50,008 nucleotides of DNA, taken from NCBI GenBank assembly GCA_037447655.1, contig JBBHKE010002474.1, positions 1-50,008 on the forward strand. Direction: 5' to 3'. How positions within the stretch are numbered: the stretch's first letter is position 1; each line of letters starts with the position of its first letter. Positions 23,194 to 34,632 of this stretch are shown piece by piece. The notes under the pieces were generated by a model. It did not search any database, had not been told where the DNA came from, and was given only the letters and a program-made list of their open reading frames with translations. A program made the translations under genes and the position numbers. Source of the DNA: Zygnema cylindricum (taxonomy: Eukaryota; Streptophyta; Zygnematophyceae; Zygnematales; Zygnemataceae).

Positions 23194-24791
23194 GGGTGGC
23201 GTTCCATTAGATGAAAAGTGAGGTTGTTTACAAAAATCTTGACCTCTCCGTTCTACGCCGTACTTCTTATTTTGTTTTTATGAGCGAACAACATTACAGA
23301 GAATCTTGCCAATATTCTCTAAAGGTCAGGGAGGTAACAATGACGGTTGGATGTTTTATTGCGAAGCATTCTCTTTGAAAGTTTCTGTAAATGGAGAATC
23401 TTGCCAATATTCTCCAAATGTCTAGGAGGTAACAATGGCCGTTGGATGTTTTTTCACGAAGCATTCGCTTCCAAAGTTTATGTAAATGGAGAATCTTGCC
23501 AATATTATCCAAATGTCTAGGAGGTAACAATGGCCGTTGGATGTTTTTTCGCGAAGCATTCGCTTCCAAAGTTTATGTAAATGGTGATGTACCTCCTCGA
23601 GGTACTCACCATTTACAGAAAAAATTGACCCGTGACGCGTTGGATAATGAATGTACGTGTCACGAGGGCAAGCCAACGGAAATCGAAAAATTTCACATGA
23701 TATATGCATTCAAAAATTCAACGAAAATCACGAAAGTGATCTCGTGACGTGCTTTCGTCGCGCTATTTTTGTTGCCGACCATTCGTCACACTATTTGTGG
23801 CAGCGCTCATTCGTCACGAGAAAAAGCAGAAACCCTAAAAATGAGCTGGCATCTGACAAGCGTTTGCAAAGAGTACAAAATGAGCCTTGATCCGCACGTA
23901 CATGGTATGCATATGACGACTTTGAGTTAAAGTTGGTCGGTGTAAAAACTATTTGACGATTTTCAATACACGATCTTATCTTACGTGGTACCACTCATTT
24001 CCGAGCACGTGGATTACAGACTCTGCGCGAGAGAACAGCGTTCAAAGTGTAGCATTCTGTAATGTTGTTCGTACGATTGCAGAATTCCCCGATGGAACGC
24101 CACCCTACATTACAGAATGCTACACTTTGAACGCTGTTCTCTCGCGCAGCGTCTGTAATCCACGTGCTCGGAAATGAGTGGTACCACGTAAGATAAGATC
24201 GTGTATTGAAAATCGTCAAATAATTTTTACACCGACCAACTTTAACTCAAATTCGTCATATGCATACCATGTACGTGCGGATCAAGGCTCATTTTGTACT
24301 CTTTGCAAACGCTTGTCAGATGCCGACTCATTATTTTTAGGTTTCTGCTTTTTCTCGTGACGAATGAGCGCTGCCACAAATAGTGTTACGAATGGCTGGT
24401 AACAAAAATAGCACGACGAAAGCTCGTTACGAAATTACTTTTGTGATGTCGGTTGGATTTTTGAATGTATGTATCATGTGCGAAATTTTTCGATTTCCGT
24501 TGGTTCTCGTCTTGACACGTATGTTCATTATCCAACGTGTTGTCGCTCAATTTTTTCTGTAAATGGTGAGTACGTCGAGGAGGTACATCACCATTTACAT
24601 AAACTTTGGAAGCGAATGCTTCGCGAAAAAACATCCAACGGCCATTGTTACCTCCTAGACATTTGGAGAATATTGGCAAGATTCTCTGTAATGTTGTTCG
24701 CTTATAAAAACAAAATAAGTAGTACGGCGTAGTACGGAGAGGTCCGGATTTCTGTAAACAACCTCACTTTTCGTCTAATGGAACGTCACCC
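23194..24791. mobile_element. PIF/Harbinger-like foldback MITE
   Basis: The ends are GGGTGGCGTTCCATT (23194) and its inverted copy GGGTGACGTTCCATT (ending 24791), flanked by TTA at 23191-23193 and 24792-24794. TTA duplications and ends with GGG fit PIF/Harbinger. Nearly the whole element is a palindrome: the left arm 23194-24065 pairs with the right arm 24107-24791 around a 41-bp spacer. The left arm is longer because it holds three 95-bp repeats where the right arm has one. The spacer carries a further terminal sequence, GATGGAACGCCACCC at 24091-24105, so 23194-24105 looks like one whole MITE and 24107-24791 like an inverted, slightly truncated second copy. No transposase is encoded. Confidence 0.85.
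23299..23583 (+). repeat. Three 95-bp tandem repeats in the left foldback arm
   Basis: Units beginning GAGAATCTTGCCAATATT start at 23299, 23394 and 23489. The second and third are nearly identical, and the first is more diverged. The right arm has only one unit (about 24595-24690), so the expansion took place after or during formation of the foldback. Confidence 0.9.
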
Positions 24792-24794
24792 TTA

Positions 24795-25912
24795 GTTTTC
24801 GTATTGTTCTTTTTTTTTTCGTTTTGTCTTACCTTTAATGGTCGTCAACAATTTTCCATTTTATTCTTGTTTTGTACTTTAATGATTTCACCTGTCCCGA
24901 TTTTGATAATAAAATCGTGTTTCGTACTTTGATGATTTCACCATCGCGATTTCTGATAATAAAATCTTCTTCCATAACCGCCACATTAAATGACTGCTGC
25001 ACGAATTTGTTCGGCTGCTGCCCTTAAGAATTGTCAAGGGGCAGAATCTCCTGGAGAACCTGCCCATAAATTTGTGCAACTGGCAGGATATCTGTTTCGG
25101 AAAAGGGAAAGATCTCTGGACGAATCAGCAGTCAGGTCTTCTGCGTCATATCTCCGGAAATTTCGCGGCTCAACGGCAAAGATTTTGTTTGGCCTATCTC
25201 TTTGGATTTCTGGATACGCGCTTCACGTACGATGATCGCAAAGGACAATATCTCCGCAAAATCCAACGCAGCTGACTCTGCTCACGAGTGACTATTGGCC
25301 CGTCGGGTTGTCAGAATCCACAATTGTGTACGGAAATTCGTGAAAGCAGTCACACGGTCACATGTTTTTTGCTGACGTGGAGTTTTCCTACCCACTCATT
25401 TTCCCCTATCCACCAATCATCAACATCACAGTTTATCCACTTGGGCAAAACTATTATGACAGAAGAGACAAAATAACGACCGGCGTCATATTTTCAAATT
25501 TGTCATTTAGGTTATTTGTTGACGTCATTCAGGATATTTTTGATTGGTTGTAAATTAAATGACGCTCTACAGCCCTCAAAGTAATTTCGCCGAAGCTAAG
25601 CCGGGCGAGGTATTGGTGAATGAGCAGCTGGAAAATCGCGCAGATATACCGTCGAAAATCAGATTCGTCTGTACGGAAACAGTTAATCTTTATGGTTCGG
25701 GACAAGAATCAGCGGTGCAATCATTTTGCGCACCTTTTCGATCGCAAACGACGTAAATTTTTGTCGAATTAAGAAGTCTACCGCTTTTGTCTTCGCATTC
25801 GTCTCGGTTCGTCGACATTTAAACTTGTCAAAAGTCGCGAACGTGCGAATTTTCGAAAGTATTTGGAAGGCGGCCTTCACAAAAAAACGAAAGAAAAATC
25901 CAAAAACAAAAA
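24795..25912 (+). promoter_or_regulatory. Upstream region of the MYB gene
   Basis: This is the 1.1 kb between the foldback element and the MYB start codon. It holds several short open frames without recognisable motifs and no transposon that I can identify. It presumably contains the promoter and 5' untranslated region. I could not fix a transcription start or TATA box. An A-rich leader precedes the ATG. Confidence 0.45.
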
Positions 25913-28555
25913 ATGGCGCGGCGGCCGTGGACTCCGGCGGAAGATGCGGCGCTCCGGCGCGCATTGACGGGATGCCGCAGCGATACGATTCGCTGGGATG
26001 ACGTGGTCGCACGTGCGGGACTACTTGGGCGCGGAGGGAAAGGATGTCGAAGAAGGTGGATGCAACATTTGGATCCCGAGGTAATGCTAAATTTTTATTA
26101 TATTAACTGTTTTTATTAACATTATAAGCTATAAATTTGTAAAATTTTGACTTTTTTTCTAACATTATGCAAGATAAAACAAATATTAGGAAAGAAAATT
26201 TCAAATTGTCAAAGGAAAATGTAGATATGTGATTTGTGTTCGAAGCATAGTGTGATTTTTTTATTCTTTTTCCATCCTCTTAGTCTTTTTTTTGTGTCAA
26301 TTGGATGGTTTTTTTCTTACCAAATCAATGAAAGGTTCTTCCAATTTGACGAAATTTCATAAATTTTGTGCCAATTAGATAAAATTGCTACTTTTCTATT
26401 TGAATTAAGTGAATTTCCCTAATGAAGTCTCATAAATATGATACAAGTTTGGTTTATTTTACTGATTTTTTGATATCTATCGAATGATTTTTTTTTACAA
26501 AGTGGATGAAATTTCATAAATTTCATCTGAATTACTGTAAATTTATTGGGAATTAGAGAAACATCGCTAAAGTCTTACAGAATGTAAATTCTTTTGTGAA
26601 TTTTTCCTAAATTCATCGAAATTCAATGTCAGTAAAATGCGGATCTTTTGTTAATTGCACAAATTATTTGTCAGATCGAATAATTTCCAATTTGTTTCAC
26701 AAAATCTGCGTTAAATTTCATTAAATTCTTCAATTTTTCGTTTTTTGTACCTTTTTTAGTTCCCAAAATCGGTTCAAAATAAGGTCCGATTTTGTTTTTT
26801 ATTTTAATTTTCGGCGAGTGCTAGGTTTTTTTTTTTTTGTTTTTTTCAAAAAGATTGACATGGGTGTAGGATAGGAATATGTATCTTCTTTTTGTCTTAA
26901 ATAAAATCACACAATCTTTTACTCGAGAACTAATTTTAAGGTTTTCTCTCCAAATAATTAAAAGAATGTGTTGTTTGGAGCGATTCTTCATTTTTTTTTT
27001 TCAATCTTTGGGACAATCTCAACCATTGAATAGTACATTTAATATGGTCCAGATCCCCAATAACTGTTTTTAGACTGGGACCTTACCAAGTCTTTATTTT
27101 AATTCGACAAATTTTTATTTTATTTGTATTCTTTATGTTAATTCAACAATTTTGTTCAATTGGTTTTATTCTTGTTTGAACTTCATAGCTTTGGCGTTGA
27201 CACGTGTTTAAGGATTTAACACGTGTGTGAGGATTGAACACGTGTGTGAGGATCTATCAAGTGTGTAAGGATTTAAGAATTTACCACGTGTGGTTTTTGG
27301 ATGGTGCCACGTGGCAGCAGCTCAACAGAAGCAAATTTACGGAGGAGGAGAGTCGGACGATTGTGATTGGCTTTTTTATGATGGGCTGCCGGTGGTCGAA
27401 AATTGCGAAGAGACTTCCCGGAAGGACAGATGGCGCTGTGAGAGTGAGACACGTGGCACTATGGACTTGTATTTCTATCGTTTTGTGAAAAATGGTCGTT
27501 TTTATGGGCTTGTTTCATTCGTAATTTTTTTTTTGAGCGTGTGTTTGTGTGTGTGTTTTTTTTTCTGGTTGCTGTTCTTGATGTTTTTTCTAACGATTTT
27601 TCGGAGTAAGAGTGATTGATAGACTGATAAATGTGTGGTTATGATTTTTTTTTTGATTTTTTTTTTATTATTGTTTCTCTGTTGCAGAATTATTGGAAAA
27701 ACCTTGGGCGTCAATGGAAAATATTACTTTCTGAAATATTAAGTTCTTTAATGGTACGAATTTCAACTGTTTTTTTTTTTTTTTGTGTGCTTTTTGCGTT
27801 CTTAATAGCCTTTCAAAAAAGTTAAAAGAAAAAAAAATAAAAAATCATGAATTCAGAAAGCCTCCGAGGACCCAATTATTTTTTTTAGGCATGTCCAATC
27901 GGATCTTCACTTCGATGGCGCAAATTTTTGTAGATCCACATGATTTACTGTAGATTTCTATTCCGGGAAATAAGGGGAAGAAACACATTAAGAAACTTAC
28001 TGGCAGAAGCACAATCTTACAAAAGAAAAAGGAAAAAAAACACATTTTTCAATGGCAATTTTTACATTTTGGATCCAGGAAATTAATGTGATTAAGTTTT
28101 AGTATTCACCAATTTCTAAGTTTTAGTAATTTCTGATTTTTGATTCAACATCAGGAAAAAGGAGAATAAAAGTGAAAGGTAAACAGAGAAAAAAAAACAA
28201 AAAACAACCATGACACCCAAAACCCGAAAAAAATTGACAAAAATTGTGTCCCCATCAATAACCAAATTTGTATCTCTTTCTTCCTCTTCCCCCTCCCCCC
28301 CCCCCCCCCAAGAATCTCAATTCTCATTCAATTCCCAATTTTGTCCTTATCTTTCTCTTTTTGTCGTCTTTTCCACGACAGCCTTCCGATGCGAAAGCGA
28401 TCGAGGCTTTCACTACAGACAAAGAAACATGGCTAGAAACTACAGTGTTAAGAGAGGCTGGAAAAAGGGAAAAAGTGAATGAAAATTACAGCAGTAGTAG
28501 TAGCAGCAGTAGCGAGCTAGCTTCCTCGCAGCTTCCCTCGAAACGCTGTCCCTAA
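25913..28555 (+). CDS. R2R3-MYB transcription factor, four exons
   Basis: This is a DNA-binding regulator that acts in the nucleus. Proposed exons are 25913-26080, 27321-27443, 27688-27753 and 28382-28552 plus TAA. All three introns are GT-AG and phase 0, giving 176 residues. The start codon has an A-rich, Kozak-like context (AAAAATGGCG). The R2 repeat (residues 3-53) has Trp at 6, 28 and 49. R3 (residues 57-108) begins with Phe62 in place of the first Trp, as is usual in plants, with Trp81 and Trp100. KFTEEESRTIV, RWSKIAKRLPGRTDGAVR and NYWK are typical R3 segments. Intron 1 (1240 bp) lies after HLDPE. The donor of intron 3 (GTACGA) is unusual. The tail has a run of eight Ser. The motif GLLGRGGKGCRRRW is atypical, so I cannot assign a subgroup. 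The TAA is followed by a long in-phase open frame. Confidence 0.8.
27201..27313. promoter_or_regulatory. Cluster of five CACGTG (G-box) sites in intron 1
   Basis: CACGTG occurs at 27201, 27220, 27239, 27285 and 27308, the first three spaced exactly 19 bp apart in a short tandem repeat with the unit ACACGTGTGTGAGGATTGA. A sixth lies at 27450 in the start of intron 2. The last copy is only 8 bases from the exon 2 acceptor. G-boxes bind plant bZIP and bHLH factors; a role in this gene is inference. Confidence 0.6.
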
Positions 28556-29194
28556 GATTTGGACATTTATTGCATCAATTGTACAGATTTCTGTACGGAC
28601 TACATTACGGCGGATTACACTACGGATTCTGTTATCGATTTTGGCACGGATTCTGGTATGGAAATAGACAAAAATGTTGATATTGAGAATACAAAAACAG
28701 GGGAATTGAGGAGGGAGAGCATGAGAATTGGAGGGAGAGAGGTCGAGAAAGCGAGTGGACGGAATTCGCGACATTACGGATACAATGAATTGTTAAATTT
28801 ATCAATTCAATTTTCTAATATGGCAAACACTTCAATTGGGGAAGGATCTCGTGACATTTGCCTTCAAAATTCAAAATTTGAAATTACCGAAAAAAGGAAA
28901 GTGTTTGGAAACACTACAAATTTGGTGTCTGGGGATGGGGAATCTGGAAACTTGGAGATTCCTTCAGGAACCCCTTTTTCAACCCCTTTTCCGACCCCTT
29001 TTCCGACCCCATATGTAGAAGTATCAGATCCTTCTTCAATTGATGAAATTTTCCCGCCATATAATTCTTCTTTTTCTTCATCAAAACTTTCTCTGGATGA
29101 CGTCACCAGAATTTTGGGAATCGAGGATTTTTCTCTCAATGAGAATGTTATTAATACGGAAACCAAACATGTTGGACTTAATCCTAGATATTAA
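28556..29194 (+). CDS. Open frame in phase with MYB exon 4, beyond the TAA
   Basis: 212 codons stay open directly after the TAA at 28553-28555, in the same phase as exon 4, and end at TAA 29192-29194. There is no ATG at its start (the first codons are GAT TTG GAC). The sequence is acidic and low in complexity in places, with TDFCTDYITADYTTDS, a repeat of TPFSTPFPTPFPTPY, and an end LDDVTRILGIEDFSL. Such acidic tails are common as activation domains after plant MYB domains. It may be the original C-terminus cut off by a nonsense change, a region reached by alternative splicing, or untranslated sequence. I know no homologue. Confidence 0.5.
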   Translation, partial: DLDIYCINCTDFCTDYITADYTTDSVIDFGTDSGMEIDKNVDIENTKTGELRRESMRIGGREVEKASGRNSRHYGYNELLNLSIQFSNMANTSIGEGSRDICLQNSKFEITEKRKVFGNTTNLVSGDGESGNLEIPSGTPFSTPFPTPFPTPYVEVSDPSSIDEIFPPYNSSFSSSKLSLDDVTRILGIEDFSLNENVINTETKHVGLNPRY

Positions 29195-30114
29195 TGTCCC
29201 CCTTTTTTCCATTTTCTCCGTACCTTTTTGCTGTCCTTCCTAAAAGGGTACAAAGAAAATGATCGAACGAGAGAAGAACAAAAAGTATACAAGACAAAAA
29301 CAGAGGAAAAGTACAGAAAAAAAATATAGAGGAAGAGAGAGAGGATAAATAGACAAGTAATGTTATTTTTGTTACCTTAGGGAGTAAAAACTTAGGATGT
29401 TTTTCATGGAAAATATACCCAGCACCAAAAACACTAGTTTATTTTTTATTATCCAATAATGTTAAATAGACATAGTGGATAATTTTAGTTTTTTTTTTGG
29501 CTAGTTTTGGTGCTTGGTTTTTTATGTTTCCATCTTAAATTTACTCATTTGACTTGTAATTAATTTTAAGCCCATGAGAGTACTTATGAAAATAGAAGGA
29601 AGTAGTAAGTAAGGGAAAAAGGCTTTGGAAACACTTTTTCATGTGGAACTTAAGCCATGAAATATCATTTTTTTGTCTTTAACCTTAAGTGTCTCTGTGT
29701 TTTTAGTAAATAGTGTGGAATAATTTATTTGGAAGGCCATACATAGTGTGGGTGCTGTGAACCATAATTTGAAGGCTTTACGCAGAAAGAAAAAATACAA
29801 ATTTGGGATTAAAAAAGATAAAGAATTTGGAAAGAGCTTCACCAAAAATTTCTTTTATATCCCCTCTCTCCCCTTTTAAATTGTATCTATATTATTTCCT
29901 AACATCCTTGTTGAAATACACTTAAAGCATTCTAAAACTACTTGTTGTTTTCCACACTACTTTTGGATTCCTACTTGCTACGCTATAAGTCTAGTACTTT
30001 GGTTTAGCGTTGTGTACTTTATTTAGTGGAATGTACATACCTTTATTAGAATTGTTGATTCTTACGTAGGAATCCTTTTAGACTTAGAATCCTTTTACAG
30101 TAGCTAGATGTACG
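29195..30114 (+). other. 3' flank of the MYB gene
   Basis: AT-rich sequence between the MYB open frame and the LTR of C1. It probably contains the 3' untranslated region. Apart from a hairpin at 29419-29517 I see no feature and no coding sequence. Confidence 0.5.
29419..29517. repeat. Short inverted repeat, about 100 bp
   Basis: The arm CCAGCACCAAAAACACTAGT pairs with ACTAG/CTAGTTTTGGTGCTTGG at the other end, with more pairing inward (TTATCCA with TGGATAA) and a loop of about 20 bases. The arms total about 40 bases each with some mismatches. It may be a small MITE or a hairpin in the transcript. Confidence 0.55.
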
Positions 30115-30971
30115 TGTTGTTTTTGAAAAGCTTTGAGTCTCAACAAATTTATAGGACGGCGGAATATATATCCATAGGGACACGCGTCGTCAATTGAAAC
30201 ACAGTGCAAGTTTTTGATTGATACCGACACCAGCATTGGAACAACGCAACTGCGACGCGGATGGAACAAGAGCAGCCGCGGCTATTTTTGATATTGTCCA
30301 TACAGACGAACGCAGCCTGCGACGCAACAGGACAAACGCAGCTGCGGCTAACTTTTGTATGTGACAACGTTGCTGGTACGAAGATGCGAATATTTGAATG
30401 TAATCAGGAATTGGACTGCGCTGCTGCGGTTGATATGAATCAAGTCAACGGACGAGATTCACTAAGCCAGGCGACAAGTATTTGATCAAATCACATGTAT
30501 AGGATTCTCAGTCATATTGATTCTACCGTGATAGATTAGTTTTAGCGTGAGTAGGAGCACTTAGACCTCAGTGGCAATTTAGTTCTTTTGGACGTATCTT
30601 TTAGAACACTTATATTGGCGGTACAACACTATGTAATAGGAGAAATGAGTGAAGAGTATCAAACTTAGGACGTAGAACATTTTATGTATCCAGACTTCCA
30701 AACTGTGTAATCTGCAGACTGCTTTTGGTAAACTTTTGAGTTGCATATCTTGGTGTATGTTGGATAAATTGTGCTCAAACTTTGGGAGTTTCCAGACTTT
30801 GTGATACACTATACTGTGGTACAGTTTGAAGCAGTTTCGACTTGTGTGTCAATTTTATTGAGCTGTAAAAGGTTGCTGTTTGATGAGATTCTTGATAAGC
30901 TTCTGTGGTGAACTATGTCTACTTCTACTACTACTGTTGCTGCTCCACCTGCTCCAATGGTCGTAGAACAA
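30115..30971 (+). repeat. 5' LTR of C1
   Basis: It begins TGTTGTTTTTGAAAAGC. The end is set by comparison with the 3' copy (GTCGTAGAACAACA), here shortened to GTAGAACAA before TGGTTTATGGGCC. It contains an ATG at 30915 that starts the leader MSTSTTTVAAPPAPMVVEQ, so gag starts in the LTR as in family A. The middle is rich in CGCAGCTGCGGCT-like motifs. Confidence 0.82.
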
Positions 30972-33900
30972 TGGTTTATGGGCCTGTGATCAATAATTCT
31001 TATCTTCTCGGGGGGAAAAAACCCTTATTGGGCGGATATGGTGGAGACACACTTCGATAATGTTAACCTTTTGGATATTTTGGATGGTTCATTGGCGGAA
31101 ACGGATCCGTCTTGGTCCAAGAAAAATTCCCAAACTCGACCGATTTTAAAATTTTGTATCTCAAAAGAATTGGCTATGTCGCAAATAAAATGAAAAAGGC
31201 GATCGATATCTGGAAATCTCTTAAGGATGATTTTGAAAAGGCTAATCTTCAGGAAGAACTATTTTTGGCTGGACGAATTTGGGACTACAAATACACGAGT
31301 GGCACAATGGCAAAATATTGTAACAAGTTTCAAATACTAATAGATTCTCATGCTTGTGCCGGTGGATCTTTTCTACAGTTTTAGCAGGTTGTTTTGCTAA
31401 TGAGAGGTCATCCTACTACTATGAAAGCAACGTCAAATAGGTTGAATCAAAAAGATAAAGCTAGTTGGACATTACAGTTAGCTATTAATTTGGTATTAGA
31501 AGAGGAAGCAGATTCTAAAATTCTTAATGGTGAAAAACAAGTAGAGGCATTTAACACAGAATTTGACAAAAAAACTCAATTTAACCAGTAGAGAAATGAG
31601 TTTAATCACAATCAGAATCAGTCTAGACAGTTTAATCAAAGAGGAAATAGACAATATCTCAATGCTTGTTTTTATTGTAATGAAAAAGGACGAGTCTCTT
31701 TCACTCTCTGACAAGGAGGATGATGATCTATTTGATATGGCAACACCAATGGAGGGCGCAAAAGACAATGGATGGATAATGGACACGGGAGCGGCGGCCC
31801 ACATGTGCTGGAACAAGGCAGTTTTCAAAAATCTGAAATCAACATCGGAGAAAAATAACTACTATGCATGTGGAATGATTGTGTAAACACGGGCTGTAGG
31901 TGATGTCTCCTTGCTAGTTGATGTAGAAGGCAAGGCAGTTGAGAGAACCCTTCATAATGTTCTCTATGTACCAGATTTTAAGAAAAAAATGTTTTCAACT
32001 TCTTTGGTAGAAAGTAAAGGGTTTGAGGTCAATCTGAAACATGGCAGGCAGGTTGTTAGCAAAAATGGAAAAATTGCAGTTACGGGAACTAGAGATGCCA
32101 GCAAAATGTATCGAATGGATATGCCCGATAATAAAGAAAATGATGTTTTGTATTCCCGTACATTATCGACATATGAACTATGGCATAAAAGATTAGGCCA
32201 TGTGAACTATGATAGTATGAAAATGATGGTCAATGCTGGCAAAATAGAAGAAGTTACTCTCTCAAATCAGTCACCTAAAACGTGTGATGGCTGTGCACTA
32301 GGAAAAAAACACAGATTACCATTTCCTCAAAAGTTTGAACATAAATCTACTAAACTTTTACAACTCATTCACTCTGATGTTTTCGGCCCTACAAAGGTAC
32401 TATCTGCCAGGGGGATGAAATATATGGTTACATTTATAGATGATTTTTTGAAGTTTACTAAGGTTTACTTCATATAGGCTAAGAGCGAAGTCTTCACTCA
32501 TTTTCAACACTACAAAGTGTGGGCGGAAAAACTACACGGTTTGCCAATTCTGGAGCTCAAATCGGACAATGGCGGGGAATACACGTCAAAAGAAATTGAA
32601 AACTTCTTACTCAAAGAAGGTATAAGTCACAAACTAACTGTTCCATACTCTCCAGAACAAAATGGGGTCTCAGAAAGACTAAATACAACTATCACAAAAA
32701 TCTCTAGGTCCATGTTTGCGGATAAGGACGTGGATCCAAATTCTGGACTGAAACATTAAATTTTGCAGTTTATATCAAAAATAGGATAGGTTCAAGATCG
32801 GTAGAAACCACTCCTTACGAGATCTGGACGGGTAGAAAACCGGATATCAGTCACTTCAAAGTCTTTGGAAGTAAATGTTTTCTTTTGGATGCGTCCAATG
32901 AAAAATGGAAAATGGAACCTAAAGGATTACCGGGCATTTTGTTAGGGTTTGATGATCACTCTAAAGGTTATAGAGTCTTTGTTTTTGAGAGGCAAAAAAT
33001 AATTGTAGCAAGAAACATAGCTGTCAAAGATGAACTAGACTCGATAGACTTATTTAATATGATAGAGCAGCAGAAGCAGCAAAAAGTACAGGAATATGAC
33101 ATTTTAGATAGCATCCATACTATTGATCCATAGATGCAAAATCCACAAGTGGTAACACAAGAGTCAGTACATAATCACGTTCAACAACAAGTACATTTTG
33201 AAACGGACCAAGAGCACTCACTGCCTACAAATCGCAACCAGATCAACAAGCGCAACGCACGGGATCCGACAATTTCAGCCTCAGAATTTCTAGAGGGAAG
33301 AAGATCCAGTAGCCTGCTGCAAGCAAGTTCTCACTTCGCCTACTCCGCAGCCATAGGGGAGCCTCTGACCATCCGGGAAGCCTTCTCATCAACTGAGTAT
33401 CACTGGATCGAGGCAGCAAACGATAAAATGAAGTTGATCATAGAGGCTCAGACATGGGAGCTTGTGGACCTTCCTCCAGATCGAAAAGCGATCGGCACCA
33501 AATGGGTATTCAAGGTGAAGTTAAATCCAGATATTACCATTGAAAGATATAAGGCTAGACTAGTGGCAAAGGGATATAATCAAAAGAAAGGAATTGATTT
33601 TGAAGAAACTTTTTCCCCTGTTGTAAGATTTTTGACAGTTAGGATTTTGCTATCTTTAGCTACTACAAAGGATACAGAAATACATCAAATGGATGTAAAG
33701 ACGACCTTTTTGCATGGAGAACTAGAGGAGACCATTTATATGCAGCAGCCTGAATTGTATGTAGGAACAAGAAAACAACACTTAGTATGCAAACTGCTAA
33801 AATCTTTGTACAGCCTAAAATACGCCCCAAGGCAATCGAATCTAAAACTTGATGAATTTTTAACTAGCCTAAGATTTAAAAAGATAAGTTCTGATCACTC

Positions 33901-34632
33901 CGTTTATGTTTTAAAATGTGAAGATGGAATAGTATACATAACGGTGTATGTAGATGATTTACTATTAGTTAGCAAATCAATGGCTGAAATTAACAAAATC
34001 AAAATTGCTTTAAACTCACGGTTCGAAATGAAGACCTCGGTGAGGCAAAATTTATTTTGCGTATCCAAGGAGAGAGGGACAGAAAAAACAGATTAATAAA
34101 ATTGACTCAAAAGGAGGCTATTGAAAACATGTTAGATGAATATGGAATGCAGGGGGCAAAAGGATGTGTAACACCAATAGAGTTTCGGCATAAGTTAGAG
34201 TGGAAAGAAATACAACCGGGTGTTATTGTTTGTGAAATTTTTCAGTCAAGGGAGGATGATCCTATGATACTGATACCGTATAGACAGATAGTGGTAAGTT
34301 TAATATATTTCATGAACTGTACCTGTCCGGATATTGCTGCAGCAGTTGGGGTACAGAGCAAAAGTCTAAAGAATCCGAGAAAGTCTGACTGTGATGCGGC
34401 AAAAAAAAGTTTTAAGATACTTGGCAGGAACCAAAGACCTCAAACTCACACTAGGCTGAGGAGAAGTGAAGCTGTAAACATGGAGTCATGCGAGCTATGA
34501 CGACATGCCAAGCCGAAAATCCACCACGGGGTACGTTCTGCAAATTGGGAACATGTTTTGCTGTTGGAGCAGCAAACTTCAGAAGGTCACGGCACAATCG
34601 AAGATAGAGTCAAAATATATGGCAGCGAGCTC
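30915..34632 (+). pseudogene. C1 gag-pol, first part
   Basis: Gag pieces lie at 31112-31591 (VQEELF, SGTMAKYCNKF, SWTLQLAINLVLEE). The zinc knuckle near 31665-31700 is cut after CFYCNEKG, so its His and last Cys are lost. Protease WIMDTGAAAHMC is at about 31765-31810. GAG-pre-integrase and the first integrase Asp (LIHSDVFGP) lie in 31911-32477, which ends at a stop. KSDNGGEY and PEQNGVSERLN (second Asp and Glu) lie in 32517-32759. After frameshifts the reverse transcriptase is in 33134-34096, with YVDDLLLVSKS near 33948-33980, and the connection part in 34057-34500. RNase H begins (CCWSSKLQKVTAQS) and is interrupted at 34632 by B1. Stops and shifts rule out function. Confidence 0.9.
34628..34632. 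repeat. Target-site duplication of B1, left copy (AGCTC)
   Basis: AGCTC precedes the LTR start TGTAGAAACTAATGG at 34633 and is repeated at 41072-41076 after the LTR end GAGTTTCA. Joining the two sides restores AASSALKELL of the C1 RNase H. Confidence 0.95.

Noticed and set aside
23953-24219. Mirror open frames on both strands near the centre of the foldback (MTIFNTRSYLTWYHSF-type)
   Set aside because: They are identical because the DNA is palindromic. They are not separate genes, and no protein family is recognised.
24990-25756. Several 60-90 codon open frames upstream of the MYB gene
   Set aside because: They overlap each other in different frames and have no motif or splice context. They are more likely promoter sequence.
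28298-28312. C-rich run in MYB intron 3 and a proline-rich open frame over it
   Set aside because: The open frame (28210-28482) is in another phase than exon 4 and consists of low-complexity sequence. It is read as intron.
28474-28584. A possible small intron that would remove the TAA at 28553
   Set aside because: The donor GTGAAT and the acceptor ACAG near 28584 do not keep the phase of the downstream frame, so it is not proposed.
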